Shown here: positions 1 to 6,204 of the stretch, piece after piece | Position numbering within the stretch: the stretch's first letter is position 1 | How the letters are laid out: each line of letters begins with the position of its first letter | NCBI GenBank assembly: GCA_023653245.1 | Contig: JAMNXK010000138.1 | Location: 1 to 6,204 of the forward strand | Reading direction: 5' to 3' | Origin: Tagaea sp. | Lineage (GTDB): Bacteria; Pseudomonadota; Alphaproteobacteria; CACIAM-22H2 | DNA: 6,204 nt | Made by a program: the position numbers and the translations under genes | Notes under the pieces: generated by a model | The model's input: only the letters and a program-made list of their open reading frames with translations | Database searches by the model: none | What the model was told of the DNA's origin: nothing

Positions 1-534
<534 letters not shown>

Positions 535-556
535 AATCGCGTCGCATTGTGGACAA

Positions 557-598
557 GCGCGGCCGTCCGGGGATAACTCGGGCGGCCGCGCCCGTTTT
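557..598 (+). terminator. Probable intrinsic terminator after lon
   Basis: A perfect 9-bp stem (GCGCGGCCG at 557-565 with CGGCCGCGC at 583-591) encloses a 17-nt loop that can pair further (CCG 567-569 with CGG 579-581). It is followed by CCG and a run of four T (595-598). It begins 22 nt after the lon stop and ends before the likely HU promoter, the expected position for a lon terminator. The T run is short, so termination may be partial. Confidence 0.6.
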
Positions 599-634
599 GG
601 CTTCCTGTCAAGGCGGAAAATCTTGCGGGCGCGA

Positions 635-664
635 TTGACGCGAGCCGCGCGACTTGACTAGATC
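635..664 (+). promoter_or_regulatory. Candidate sigma70-type promoter for the HU gene
   Basis: TTGACG at 635-640 is a good -35 match (five of six). A weak -10 candidate, TAGATC, lies at 659-664 after an 18-nt spacer. Transcription would start about 25 nt upstream of the TTG start at 696. HU genes downstream of lon usually have their own promoter, and the terminator-like hairpin upstream fits that. The -10 is poor, so this is only a candidate. Confidence 0.3.
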
Positions 665-695
665 GGGCGGCATTTCGAAGTCCGGAACCCCCGCC

Positions 696-968
696 TTGAA
701 CAAGAACGATTTGATCGCCGCCGTCGCGGCTAAAACCGATCTCAGCAAGGACCAGGCCTCGGCCGCGCTCGACGCGGCGCTGGAGACCATCGCCCGCCAA
801 CTGCGCAAGGGCGACGAGGTCAAGCTGTTCGGCTTCGGCACGTTCTACGTCGCCCAGCGCAAAGCCTGCGAGGGCCGCAACCCGCGCACCGGCGAAACGA
901 TCCGCCTGAAATCGAGCCGCGCGCCCAAATTCAAAGCCGGGAAGAACTTGAGGGACGGACTGAACTGA
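696..968 (+). CDS. hupB: HU-family nucleoid DNA-binding protein
   Basis: HU is a small dimeric protein that bends and compacts DNA in the nucleoid. Starting at TTG 696 gives 90 residues, the standard HU length, and the usual opening (M)[10 protein letters not shown]. The frame is open further upstream, to another TTG at 654, but those 14 extra residues do not resemble HU and overlap the promoter candidate. GGAA at 683-686 is a weak ribosome-binding site 9 nt before TTG 696. Visible family features are the helical dimerisation half (residues 3-38), the FGFGTF turn (45-50), and the arm motif GRNPRTGET (60-68) with the DNA-intercalating Pro63. The C-terminus, [12 protein letters not shown], is typical. 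Cys58 just before the arm is unusual for HU. A GC-rich palindrome (978-989) lies between its stop and tRNA-Val, without a T run, so the two may share a transcript. Confidence 0.95.
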   Translation: MNKNDLIAAVAAKTDLSKDQASAALDAALETIARQLRKGDEVKLFGFGTFYVAQRKACEGRNPRTGETIRLKSSRAPKFKAGKNLRDGLN

Positions 969-990
969 GCGACAAAAGCCCGGCCGGGCC

Positions 991-1062
991 GGGCGGTTAG
1001 CTCAGCGGGAGAGCGTCTCGTTTACACCGAGAGGGTCGGGGGTTCGATCCCCTCACCGCCCA
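991..1062 (+). tRNA. tRNA-Val (anticodon UAC)
   Basis: The full cloverleaf can be drawn. The acceptor stem is GGGCGGT (991-997) with ACCGCCC (1055-1061), and the D arm is GCTC/GAGC. The anticodon stem is TCTCG/CGAGA with loop TTTACAC; the anticodon TAC is at 1023-1025. The T arm is GGGGG/CCCTC with one G-T pair and loop TTCGATC. The discriminator base is A1062. The next bases are CCG, so the 3' CCA is not encoded and must be added enzymatically, unlike the tRNA-Asp at the other end of the window. It reads the valine codons GUA and GUG. It lies 22 nt after the HU gene. Confidence 0.97.
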
Positions 1063-1079
1063 CCGGCGCCGACGCGCGA

Positions 1080-1153
1080 CCTCATGGTTCGACAGGCTCA
1101 CCATGAGGCACTTTTCAGTAGGCCTCACCCTGAGCCTGTCGAAGGGCGAGGCC
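1080..1153 (+). repeat. Paired inverted palindromic repeat (REP/BIME-like intergenic element)
   Basis: There are two hairpins separated by 12 nt. The first has a perfect 9-bp stem, 1080-1088 with 1100-1108, and loop TCGACAGGCTC. The second has an 11-bp stem with one A-C mismatch, 1121-1131 with 1143-1153, and loop GAGCCTGTCGA. The two loops are exact reverse complements, so the units sit in opposite orientations and could fold separately, pair loop to loop, or form one long stem. From general knowledge, sequences with the core TTCGACAGGCTCA are dispersed between genes in many alphaproteobacterial genomes. Read as protein, the element gives MVRQAHHE and HPEPVEG, peptides often seen as false N-terminal extensions. 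After the first hairpin, CACTTTTC could act as a weak terminator for tRNA-Val. No transposase is present here. Confidence 0.85.
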
Positions 1154-1176
1154 GGTCCAAGAACGGCGCCAATCGA

Positions 1177-2286
1177 ATGAAAGTCGACGGCAAACCCTAT
1201 CGGACGATTTGGCCGGCGCCAGGCGGCAAGGCGGTCGAGGTCATCGACCAAACCAAGCTGCCCCATCGCTTCGAGATCGCGCGGCTTTCCGATCTCGCGC
1301 AAGCCGCGCACGCGATCAAGGCGATGGTCGTGCGCGGGGCGCCCTTGATCGGTGCGACCGGCGCTTACGGCATGGCGCTCGGCCTCGACGCCGACGCGTC
1401 GGATGCGGGCCTTGCCAAAGCCTACGACACGCTGGTCGTCACGCGCCCCACGGCGATCAATCTGCGCTGGGCGCTGACCCGCGTGCGCGCGGCGGTCGCC
1501 CCGCTGGCACCGCAAGCGCGCGCCGCAGCCGCCTGGAAACTCGCGGCCGAAATCTGCGACGAGGATTCCGCCATCTGCGAAGCCATCGGCGATCATGGTC
1601 TGCCTTTAATCGAAGCGGCCTGGGCGAAGAAGGGCGGCAAGGGTGTCGTGAACGTCCTTACCCATTGCAACGCGGGCTGGCTCGCGACGGTGGATTGGGG
1701 CACGGCGATCGCCCCCATCTACAAGGCGCACGACAAGGGCATTCCCGTGCATGTCTGGGTCGACGAGACCCGGCCGCGCAATCAGGGCGCTTCGCTGACA
1801 GCGTGGGAACTCGGCAAGCATGGCGTGCCGCATCACATCGTCGCCGACAATTCGGGCGGCCATCTGATGCAGCACGGGCTCGTGGACCTGTGCATCGTCG
1901 GCACCGACCGTGTCACCGCGCGCGGGGACGTGTGCAACAAGATCGGCACGTATCTCAAAGCGCTCGCCGCCCACGACAACAAGGTGCCGTTCTACGTGGC
2001 GCTGCCCAGCCCGACGATCGATTGGACCGTCGTCGACGGGGTGAAGGAAATCCCGATCGAGGAGCGCTCGCCCCTCGAAGTCACGCGCATCGCCGGGCGC
2101 TTGCCCGACGGCAAAGTGGTCGAGGTGGATATCGCCGCGCCGGGAAGCCCCGCGCGCAACGACGCGTTCGACGTGACGCCCGCGCGTTTGGTGACGGCGC
2201 TCGTCACCGAGCGTGGTGTGGCGCCCGCCACGCGCGATGGCCTGCTCGGCCTGTTCCCGGAAGCGAAAACCAAAGCGGCGGGGTGA
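1177..2286 (+). CDS. mtnA: S-methyl-5-thioribose-1-phosphate isomerase
   Basis: MtnA converts 5-methylthioribose-1-phosphate to 5-methylthioribulose-1-phosphate in the cytosolic methionine salvage pathway, and belongs to the eIF2B-related aldose-ketose isomerase family. Starting at ATG 1177 gives 369 residues, a normal length, with the family-typical opening [12 protein letters not shown]. An in-frame ATG at 1084 lies inside the palindromic repeat and is rejected. Diagnostic motifs are the phosphate-binding [13 protein letters not shown] (from residue 53), [18 protein letters not shown] with catalytic Cys164, [17 protein letters not shown] (from 196), VGTDR with catalytic Asp244, [10 protein letters not shown], and IPIEERSP. 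Cys and Asp are 80 residues apart, as in the B. subtilis enzyme (Cys160/Asp240). VGTDR replaces the commoner VGADR, a mild change. No clear ribosome-binding site precedes the start. The AraC gene begins 3 nt after its stop. No other salvage gene (mtnK, mtnP, aldolase or RuBisCO-like protein) is in the window. Confidence 0.96.
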   Translation: MKVDGKPYRTIWPAPGGKAVEVIDQTKLPHRFEIARLSDLAQAAHAIKAMVVRGAPLIGATGAYGMALGLDADASDAGLAKAYDTLVVTRPTAINLRWALTRVRAAVAPLAPQARAAAAWKLAAEICDEDSAICEAIGDHGLPLIEAAWAKKGGKGVVNVLTHCNAGWLATVDWGTAIAPIYKAHDKGIPVHVWVDETRPRNQGASLTAWELGKHGVPHHIVADNSGGHLMQHGLVDLCIVGTDRVTARGDVCNKIGTYLKALAAHDNKVPFYVALPSPTIDWTVVDGVKEIPIEERSPLEVTRIAGRLPDGKVVEVDIAAPGSPARNDAFDVTPARLVTALVTERGVAPATRDGLLGLFPEAKTKAAG

Positions 2287-2289
2287 ATC

Positions 2290-3072
2290 ATGTTGCGGAG
2301 CGAAAGCGAAATCCTGGTTTCGGTTCGCGATTGGCGCGCACGCCGCTCCGAAAACTTGGCCGATAGCGCGCGGCACACGTTCTATTTGACGCTTGCGGGC
2401 GGTACCGAGTTCACGCGGGTCATCGCCGACGGCGAACGTCCGTACGAAGGGCGAGACCGGGAGGGCGACGTCACCTTCATTCCCGCCGGCCGGCCGCGAT
2501 GGGGCATTTACGAGCGTGCGGATACGCGGTTCCTGTCGGTCCGCATCGACCCGCGATACTTCGCGCGCCTGTCGCCCCGGCTGCAGAGCACGTACCGGCC
2601 GGTCACCAACGCGCGCTGGGCGGCACTGGCGGCCGTACTAGCGCCGCTCAGCCGCTCCGGCGCGGCGCCGGCCGATCCGCTGGCAAGCGACGCGGTCGTC
2701 GCGGCGCTCGCCGGCGCGGTGGCACCCGCCTCGGAACCTTTCGCGCCGGCGCCCGAACGGTCGCTCGCCGCGCGGGTCGAGGAATTCGCCGAAGCGAATC
2801 TGGGCCGCGAATTCGGGATCTCCGCCATGGCCGAAGCGGCCGGGCTGTCGCCTTGGCAATTGAACCGCGCCTTGCGCGCGGCGATCGGGATTTCGCCCTA
2901 TCGCTTGGTGACCAACGTGCGCATCCGTCGCGCCAAAACGTTGCTGGCGGAGCGGCGGCTTTCCATCGCCGAAGTCGCCCTCGCCTGCGGCTTTTACGAC
3001 CATGCGCACTTCACGCGGACGTTCGGGCGCTATTGCGGAACCACCCCGGCGGCCTATCGCGCCGGCCTGTAG
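2290..3072 (+). CDS. AraC/XylS-family transcriptional regulator
   Basis: This is a 260-residue cytoplasmic regulator with an N-terminal cupin-like sensor region (about residues 25-100, including [13 protein letters not shown]) and a C-terminal double helix-turn-helix DNA-binding domain. An Ala/Pro-rich linker joins them at roughly 110-155. The first HTH is [19 protein letters not shown] (from residue 177). Next comes the linking-helix signature [18 protein letters not shown]. The second HTH is [19 protein letters not shown] (from 225), followed by the [13 protein letters not shown] signature, ending 2 residues before the C-terminus. All family landmarks are present. The gene starts 3 nt after mtnA, suggesting co-transcription, yet it sits directly upstream of the molybdenum hydroxylase genes in the same direction. 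Control of those genes is the likelier role, because AraC-family proteins often regulate adjacent catabolic operons. This is inference; the ligand and binding sites are not evident. Confidence 0.93.
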   Translation: MLRSESEILVSVRDWRARRSENLADSARHTFYLTLAGGTEFTRVIADGERPYEGRDREGDVTFIPAGRPRWGIYERADTRFLSVRIDPRYFARLSPRLQSTYRPVTNARWAALAAVLAPLSRSGAAPADPLASDAVVAALAGAVAPASEPFAPAPERSLAARVEEFAEANLGREFGISAMAEAAGLSPWQLNRALRAAIGISPYRLVTNVRIRRAKTLLAERRLSIAEVALACGFYDHAHFTRTFGRYCGTTPAAYRAGL

Positions 3073-3135
3073 AAAAACGCCGCGTCCGCACTGGATCGTA
3101 CAAGCGCGCCCGGCGGGCCCTCCCCATATCGTCCC

Positions 3136-3158
3136 GACCGGCCGCATTCTGGCCGGTC
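3136..3158 (+). promoter_or_regulatory. Perfect inverted repeat in the hydroxylase operon leader
   Basis: GACCGGCC (3136-3143) and GGCCGGTC (3151-3158) form a perfect 8-bp stem around the 7-nt loop GCATTCT. It lies between the araC stop and the Shine-Dalgarno at 3169. It could be an operator, a 5' leader hairpin, or the araC terminator. No T run follows, which argues against intrinsic termination. AraC-type proteins usually bind direct repeats, so it is not an obvious AraC site. CATATC at 3125-3130 just upstream is a possible -10, but no convincing -35 is seen. Confidence 0.35.
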
Positions 3159-3168
3159 CCGAACCGTT

Positions 3169-3174
3169 GGGAGG
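3169..3174 (+). promoter_or_regulatory. Ribosome-binding site fixing the GTG start of the Fe-S subunit
   Basis: GGGAGG lies 8 nt before GTG 3183. The frame is open for more than 600 nt upstream through the araC gene, so this site is what decides the start. Protein similarity also begins here (IALNVNGRE). Confidence 0.8.
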
Positions 3175-3182
3175 CCGCCCCT

Positions 3183-3635
3183 GTGATTGCCCTGAACGTC
3201 AATGGCCGCGAGGCCTCGGTCGATGCCGATCCCGAGACCCCTTTGTTGTGGGTCTTGCGCGAGGAATTGAACCTCATCGGGACAAAATTCGGGTGCGGGA
3301 TCGCGGCGTGCGGCGCCTGCACGGTGCTGGTCGATGGGCAGCCCGTTCGCTCGTGCAGCATGCCGGTCGACGCTTTTCGGGGGCAGCGGATCGTCACGAT
3401 CGAAGGATTGGCGCGGGACGGGCGGTTGCACGCCGTCCAGCGCGCCTGGGCGGAAATCGACGTTCCGCAATGCGGCTACTGCCAGTCCGGACAGATCATG
3501 GCCGCCGCCGCTCTGCTGGCCGAAACGCCGAACCCGACCGACGCGGATATCGATCGCGCGATGACGAATCTCTGCCGTTGCGGGACCTATGGCCGCATCA
3601 AGGCGGCGATCAAGCTCGCCGCCCGCTTGCCGTAA
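3183..3635 (+). CDS. [2Fe-2S] subunit of a molybdenum hydroxylase (isoquinoline 1-oxidoreductase alpha / IorA-like)
   Basis: This is the small iron-sulfur subunit of a xanthine-oxidase-family enzyme; it passes electrons from the molybdenum centre in the large subunit to an acceptor. It is 150 residues from a GTG start, matching the roughly 150-residue IorA-type subunits. The N-terminal ferredoxin-like domain has Cys38, Cys43, Cys46 and Cys58 (CGIAACGAC, then RSC). The C-terminal helical domain has CGYC (Cys97, Cys100) and CRC (Cys131, Cys133) for the second cluster. [12 protein letters not shown] and [11 protein letters not shown] are typical. There is no signal peptide; such subunits normally cross the membrane folded, together with the Tat-tagged large subunit. 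The stop overlaps the ribosome-binding site of the next gene, showing tight translational coupling. The oxidised substrate cannot be told from this subunit. Confidence 0.95.
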   Translation: MIALNVNGREASVDADPETPLLWVLREELNLIGTKFGCGIAACGACTVLVDGQPVRSCSMPVDAFRGQRIVTIEGLARDGRLHAVQRAWAEIDVPQCGYCQSGQIMAAAALLAETPNPTDADIDRAMTNLCRCGTYGRIKAAIKLAARLP

Positions 3636-3640
3636 GGAGG
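3633..3640 (+). promoter_or_regulatory. Stop-overlapping consensus Shine-Dalgarno of the large subunit
   Basis: TAAGGAGG combines the stop codon of the Fe-S subunit (3633-3635) with a near-perfect anti-16S match, 5 nt before ATG 3646. It selects ATG 3646 over an upstream in-frame ATG at 3589 that lies inside the Fe-S gene, and it suggests translational coupling of the two subunits. Confidence 0.85.
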
Positions 3641-3645
3641 CACCG

Positions 3646-5868
3646 ATGAACGTCGAGGATTTCGTCTCCGCGGAGCGTCCCCAATTCCGGCCGGGCCGGC
3701 GGGGCTTCTTGATCGGCTTGGCGGCGGCGACCGGCGGCGCGTTCGCCCTGCGCTTGGCGCCGAGCGAAGCGCTGGCTCAAGGCGCCACCACGCCGCCCTT
3801 CCGTCCGCTCGCGGCGAGCTTCATCGAGATCAATCCCGATGGCACCTGCACCTTCCGATGCGCTTACGCCGAGATGGGGCAGGGCGTTTACACGTCGTTG
3901 ACCGGCTTGATCGCCGAGGAACTCGATCTCGATCCGGCCAAGTTCCGCGTCGAGCAGGCCGGACTCGGCGCCCAGTATCGTCTCGGCTTGAACGGCAATT
4001 GGCGCATGACCGCGGGCTCTACGGCGATCCGCTGGACGGGCCGGTTCCACCGCGAATTCGGCGCCACCGCGCGCGCCATGCTGATCCAGGCGGCCGCGGC
4101 GCGCTGGTCGGTGGCCCCCGGGAGCGTGACCACCGAAGACGGGCGGCTATTCCATCGCGCGTCCCGGCGTTCGCTGGGCTATGGCGACGTCGCGGCCGAC
4201 GCGGCACGGCTCGCCGTTCCGGCGACGGTGACGCTCAAAGATCCCGCGACGTTCAAGTATGTCGGCAAGCCGATGAAGCGGCTCGACACGCCGGCCAAGA
4301 TCGCCGGCGCGGCCGTCTTCGGCATCGACGTGACGGTGCCCGGCATGGTCAACGCGGCGGTGCTCCACGCGCCCGTCTTCGGCGCCGAGCCTGCGTCCTT
4401 CGACCCCGCACCGGCTCTGGCGATGCGCGGCGTGATCGCCGTCGAGCGCTTGCCCGGCGCCGTGGCGGTGGTCGCGGAGAAATACTGGCAGGCGAAGGCG
4501 GCCTTGGATCGTCTCGCGGAGGACGTGCGTTGGACCGGACACGACAACGCGCGGTTTTCGTCCGAAGCCTTCGCCGAGCGGGCGCGCTCGCGATTGGACG
4601 AGACCGGCGTGCCCGCGCAAGACACGGACGAACCGGCCGCGGTCGCCCAAGCGCTGGCCGGTGCGGCAAAGCGGATCGAACGGATCTATCGCGTGCCAGC
4701 ACTCGCCCACGCGCAAATTCAACCGGCGGCCGGCGTCGCGCGCTGGAACGGCGACGCGCTCGAATTGTGGGTCGAAAATCAAGGGCCGGATCACTTCGTC
4801 GCGGGCCTCGTGCGCGCGACCGGCGTTGCCGCCGACAAGATCGAAATTCGTACGCCGTTCGTGGGCGGCGCGTACGGACGGCGGCTGCATCCCGATCTCG
4901 CCATCGAATCCGCGCTGCTCGCGCGCGCCGTCGGGCGGCCGGTGAAAGTCGTCTGGTCCCGCGAAGAGGAATTCAAGCGTGACTGGTATCGGCCCGCGCA
5001 TATCGCGAAGCTGCGCGCGGGGATCGACGCCGAAGGCCGGTTGCTCGCTTACCATGCGACCAGCGTGGGCGACGGGCCGGGGCGCTGGTATTTCGGATTC
5101 CGCGACGGTCAACCGCGCCTCGACCGCTCGGTCACCGAGGGGCTCCAGCGCCAGGGCTACGGCGCGGGCGTGGCGCGCGTCGACTATGTCGAAGAGCATC
5201 AGCCGGTCCAATGCGGCTTCTGGCGGGCGGTCGCGTCCTCCCAGAACGGATTCTTCCGGGAGGCCTTCATGGACGAAGTCGCGGCCGAGGCCGGCTTGGA
5301 TCCGGTCGAATTCCGGCGCCGCAACTTCGCCGCCGCGCCGCGCTACGCCGCCGTCCTCGAGACCGTCGCGCGGATGGCGGGATATCGCTCCGCCGCGCCA
5401 TACCAGGCGCCGGACGGGACGCGGCGCGCGATGGGTGTGGCCGTGCATATGTCCTACGAGTCGATCGTCGGCCAGATCGCGGAGGTTTCCATCGCCGACG
5501 GGGCCGCGCGGGTTCATCGGGTTTGGTGCGCCTTCGATATCGGCGGGCAGGTCGTCGATCCTAACGGGTTCCGCCAGCAGGTCGAAGGCGGGATCCTGAT
5601 GGGCATGTCGGCGGCGCTCTACGAGCGTCTCGATTTCGAGAATGGCGTGGTGTCGGTGGCGAATTTCGACGGCTACCGGATCGCGACGATGGCGGACGCG
5701 CCGGAGATCTTCATCGAAGCGATCGAGACGCCGGCACCGCAGCCCGGAGGCGCCGGGGAGCCCGGCTTGCCGCCGATCGCTCCGGCCATCGTCAACGCGG
5801 TCGCGAAGCTGATCGGCCGCCCGATCCGCAGTCTCCCGCTCGCGAGCGAAAATCTGGGACGCGCCTAA
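3646..5868 (+). CDS. Tat-exported molybdopterin-binding subunit of a molybdenum hydroxylase (isoquinoline 1-oxidoreductase beta / IorB-like)
   Basis: This is the large catalytic subunit, 740 residues, the usual size for IorB-type proteins, which hydroxylate N-heterocycles or oxidise aldehydes with water as oxygen donor. A twin-arginine signal is visible: GRRGFLIG with Arg18-Arg19, an Ala/Gly-rich core, and likely cleavage after ALA at residue 44. The mature complex should therefore be periplasmic. Family motifs in order are EMGQG (76-80), TAGSTAIR, the FGIDVTVPGM segment, VGGAYGRR (406-413), CGFWRAV (523-529) with FMDEVAAEAGLDPVEFRRRN, and GEPGLPPIAP, where Glu705 is the expected catalytic base. 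VGGAYGRR differs from the commoner VGGGFGRR. Assembly needs molybdenum cofactor (probably the cytosine dinucleotide form), with maturation factors such as XdhC/MocA-like proteins encoded elsewhere. No cytochrome c subunit follows. The substrate is unassigned. Confidence 0.94.
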   Translation: MNVEDFVSAERPQFRPGRRGFLIGLAAATGGAFALRLAPSEALAQGATTPPFRPLAASFIEINPDGTCTFRCAYAEMGQGVYTSLTGLIAEELDLDPAKFRVEQAGLGAQYRLGLNGNWRMTAGSTAIRWTGRFHREFGATARAMLIQAAAARWSVAPGSVTTEDGRLFHRASRRSLGYGDVAADAARLAVPATVTLKDPATFKYVGKPMKRLDTPAKIAGAAVFGIDVTVPGMVNAAVLHAPVFGAEPASFDPAPALAMRGVIAVERLPGAVAVVAEKYWQAKAALDRLAEDVRWTGHDNARFSSEAFAERARSRLDETGVPAQDTDEPAAVAQALAGAAKRIERIYRVPALAHAQIQPAAGVARWNGDALELWVENQGPDHFVAGLVRATGVAADKIEIRTPFVGGAYGRRLHPDLAIESALLARAVGRPVKVVWSREEEFKRDWYRPAHIAKLRAGIDAEGRLLAYHATSVGDGPGRWYFGFRDGQPRLDRSVTEGLQRQGYGAGVARVDYVEEHQPVQCGFWRAVASSQNGFFREAFMDEVAAEAGLDPVEFRRRNFAAAPRYAAVLETVARMAGYRSAAPYQAPDGTRRAMGVAVHMSYESIVGQIAEVSIADGAARVHRVWCAFDIGGQVVDPNGFRQQVEGGILMGMSAALYERLDFENGVVSVANFDGYRIATMADAPEIFIEAIETPAPQPGGAGEPGLPPIAPAIVNAVAKLIGRPIRSLPLASENLGRA

Positions 5869-5945
5869 CGCACCCCGCGCTCGGCGAGATAGGCCTCGAC
5901 GACCGGGGGCCGCAGAGGCGCAAGCCGCCGCAGCCGTTTGGTCGC

Positions 5946-5970
5946 CGGGCCTTTGGCCCGACGTTTCTTT
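5946..5970 (+). terminator. Probable intrinsic terminator of the hydroxylase operon
   Basis: CGGGCC (5946-5951) and GGCCCG (5955-5960) form a 6-bp GC stem with a TTT loop, followed by ACG and the T-rich tract TTTCTTT (5964-5970). It lies 78 nt beyond the large-subunit stop on the same strand. The stem is short, but the order of stem and T tract is right. Confidence 0.55.
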
Positions 5971-5980
5971 GCGAGCTCCC

Positions 5981-6004
5981 CGGATCGGCCCTCCGGGCCG
6001 TCCG
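5981..6004. repeat. Second GC-rich hairpin in the spacer before tRNA-Asp
   Basis: CGGCCC (5986-5991) pairs with GGGCCG (5995-6000) around TCC. The stem extends with CGGA (5981-5984) and TCCG (6001-6004), leaving T5985 as a bulge. No T run follows. It may be a backup stop for the hydroxylase transcript or a structure in the tRNA-Asp leader. Smaller inverted repeats continue at 6033-6047 and 6054-6070. No convincing gene is seen between 5869 and 6097. Confidence 0.5.
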
Positions 6005-6097
6005 AGGATTTCGAACAAGGGATGCTGCCCGACCCCGCTTGACGGGGACGGGGGAGGGCTGTAAACCCTCGCCTTCTTCGGGCGGAGTCCGGCATTT

Positions 6098-6174
<77 letters not shown>

Positions 6175-6204
6175 CTCCGCCGAAGGAGCTCCCGAATCGG
6201 GTAA

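Noticed and set aside
978..989. GC palindrome GCCCGGCCGGGC as a terminator of the HU gene
   Set aside because: It has no T run after it on the plus strand, only a 4-bp stem when a 4-nt loop is allowed, and tRNA-Val follows at once. An A run on its left could serve a minus-strand terminator, but no minus-strand gene is present.
1209..2366. A 385-residue frame on the plus strand overlapping mtnA in another register
   Set aside because: The product is Arg-rich with no motif, while the overlapping mtnA frame has every family signature.
2499..3182. N-terminal extension of the Fe-S subunit frame back through araC
   Set aside because: The extension is a shifted-frame reading of the AraC gene. A good ribosome-binding site and the family N-terminus place the start at GTG 3183.
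3589..3645. Upstream ATG giving 19 more residues on the large subunit
   Set aside because: It lies within the end of the Fe-S gene, has no ribosome-binding site, and would put residues ahead of the Tat signal. ATG 3646 has a consensus site 5 nt upstream.
4147..6018. A 623-residue open frame on the minus strand across the molybdopterin subunit
   Set aside because: It is antisense to a gene with full family motifs. Its product is low-complexity Arg/Gly/Ala-rich with no recognisable domain, as expected from GC-rich codon bias on the opposite strand.
1063..6097. Integrative element using tRNA-Val or tRNA-Asp as attachment site
   Set aside because: No integrase, no duplicated tRNA 3' fragment and no direct repeat flanking the block were found. 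An insertion is only suggested by gene order, so no mobile element is annotated.
6191..6201. Short inverted repeat CCCG-AAT-CGGG after tRNA-Asp as its terminator
   Set aside because: The stem is only 4 bp and the window ends 3 nt later, so the required T run cannot be judged.

Overview
The window looks like chromosomal DNA from a GC-rich alphaproteobacterium, probably Rhodospirillales-like or a relative. Support comes from the strong G/C bias at third codon positions, the order lon - HU gene - tRNA-Val(UAC), and a dispersed palindromic repeat of a kind common between genes in that class. The genus cannot be fixed from this sequence alone.

Layout. Positions 1-534 are the 3' end of lon, the ATP-dependent protease, carrying its catalytic Ser and Lys. 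A terminator-like hairpin follows, then a 90-residue HU-type DNA-binding protein gene starting at a TTG (696-968), then tRNA-Val (991-1062). A paired, mutually inverted hairpin repeat (1080-1153) separates this housekeeping block from mtnA (1177-2286), the methylthioribose-1-phosphate isomerase of methionine salvage. An AraC-family regulator (2290-3072) begins 3 nt after mtnA. A 110-nt gap holding a perfect 8-bp inverted repeat leads to a two-gene operon for a molybdenum hydroxylase of the isoquinoline 1-oxidoreductase type: a [2Fe-2S] subunit (3183-3635) and a Tat-exported molybdopterin subunit (3646-5868). A hairpin-rich spacer with a likely terminator follows, then tRNA-Asp(GUC) (6098-6174).

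How the genes fit together. lon and HU are a conserved proteostasis/nucleoid pair. MtnA recycles the methylthioribose by-product of polyamine and quorum-signal synthesis. The AraC protein may be co-transcribed with mtnA, but it lies directly upstream of the hydroxylase genes and is a plausible regulator of them. The hydroxylase subunits should form one complex in the periplasm. Its substrate is unknown, and no cytochrome subunit or XdhC-type maturation gene is present in the window.

No wholly new system is evident. The points most worth a second look are the double-hairpin repeat, which makes a false N-terminus for MtnA; the mtnA-araC-hydroxylase block lying between two tRNA genes; and the orphan periplasmic hydroxylase with its linked regulator.
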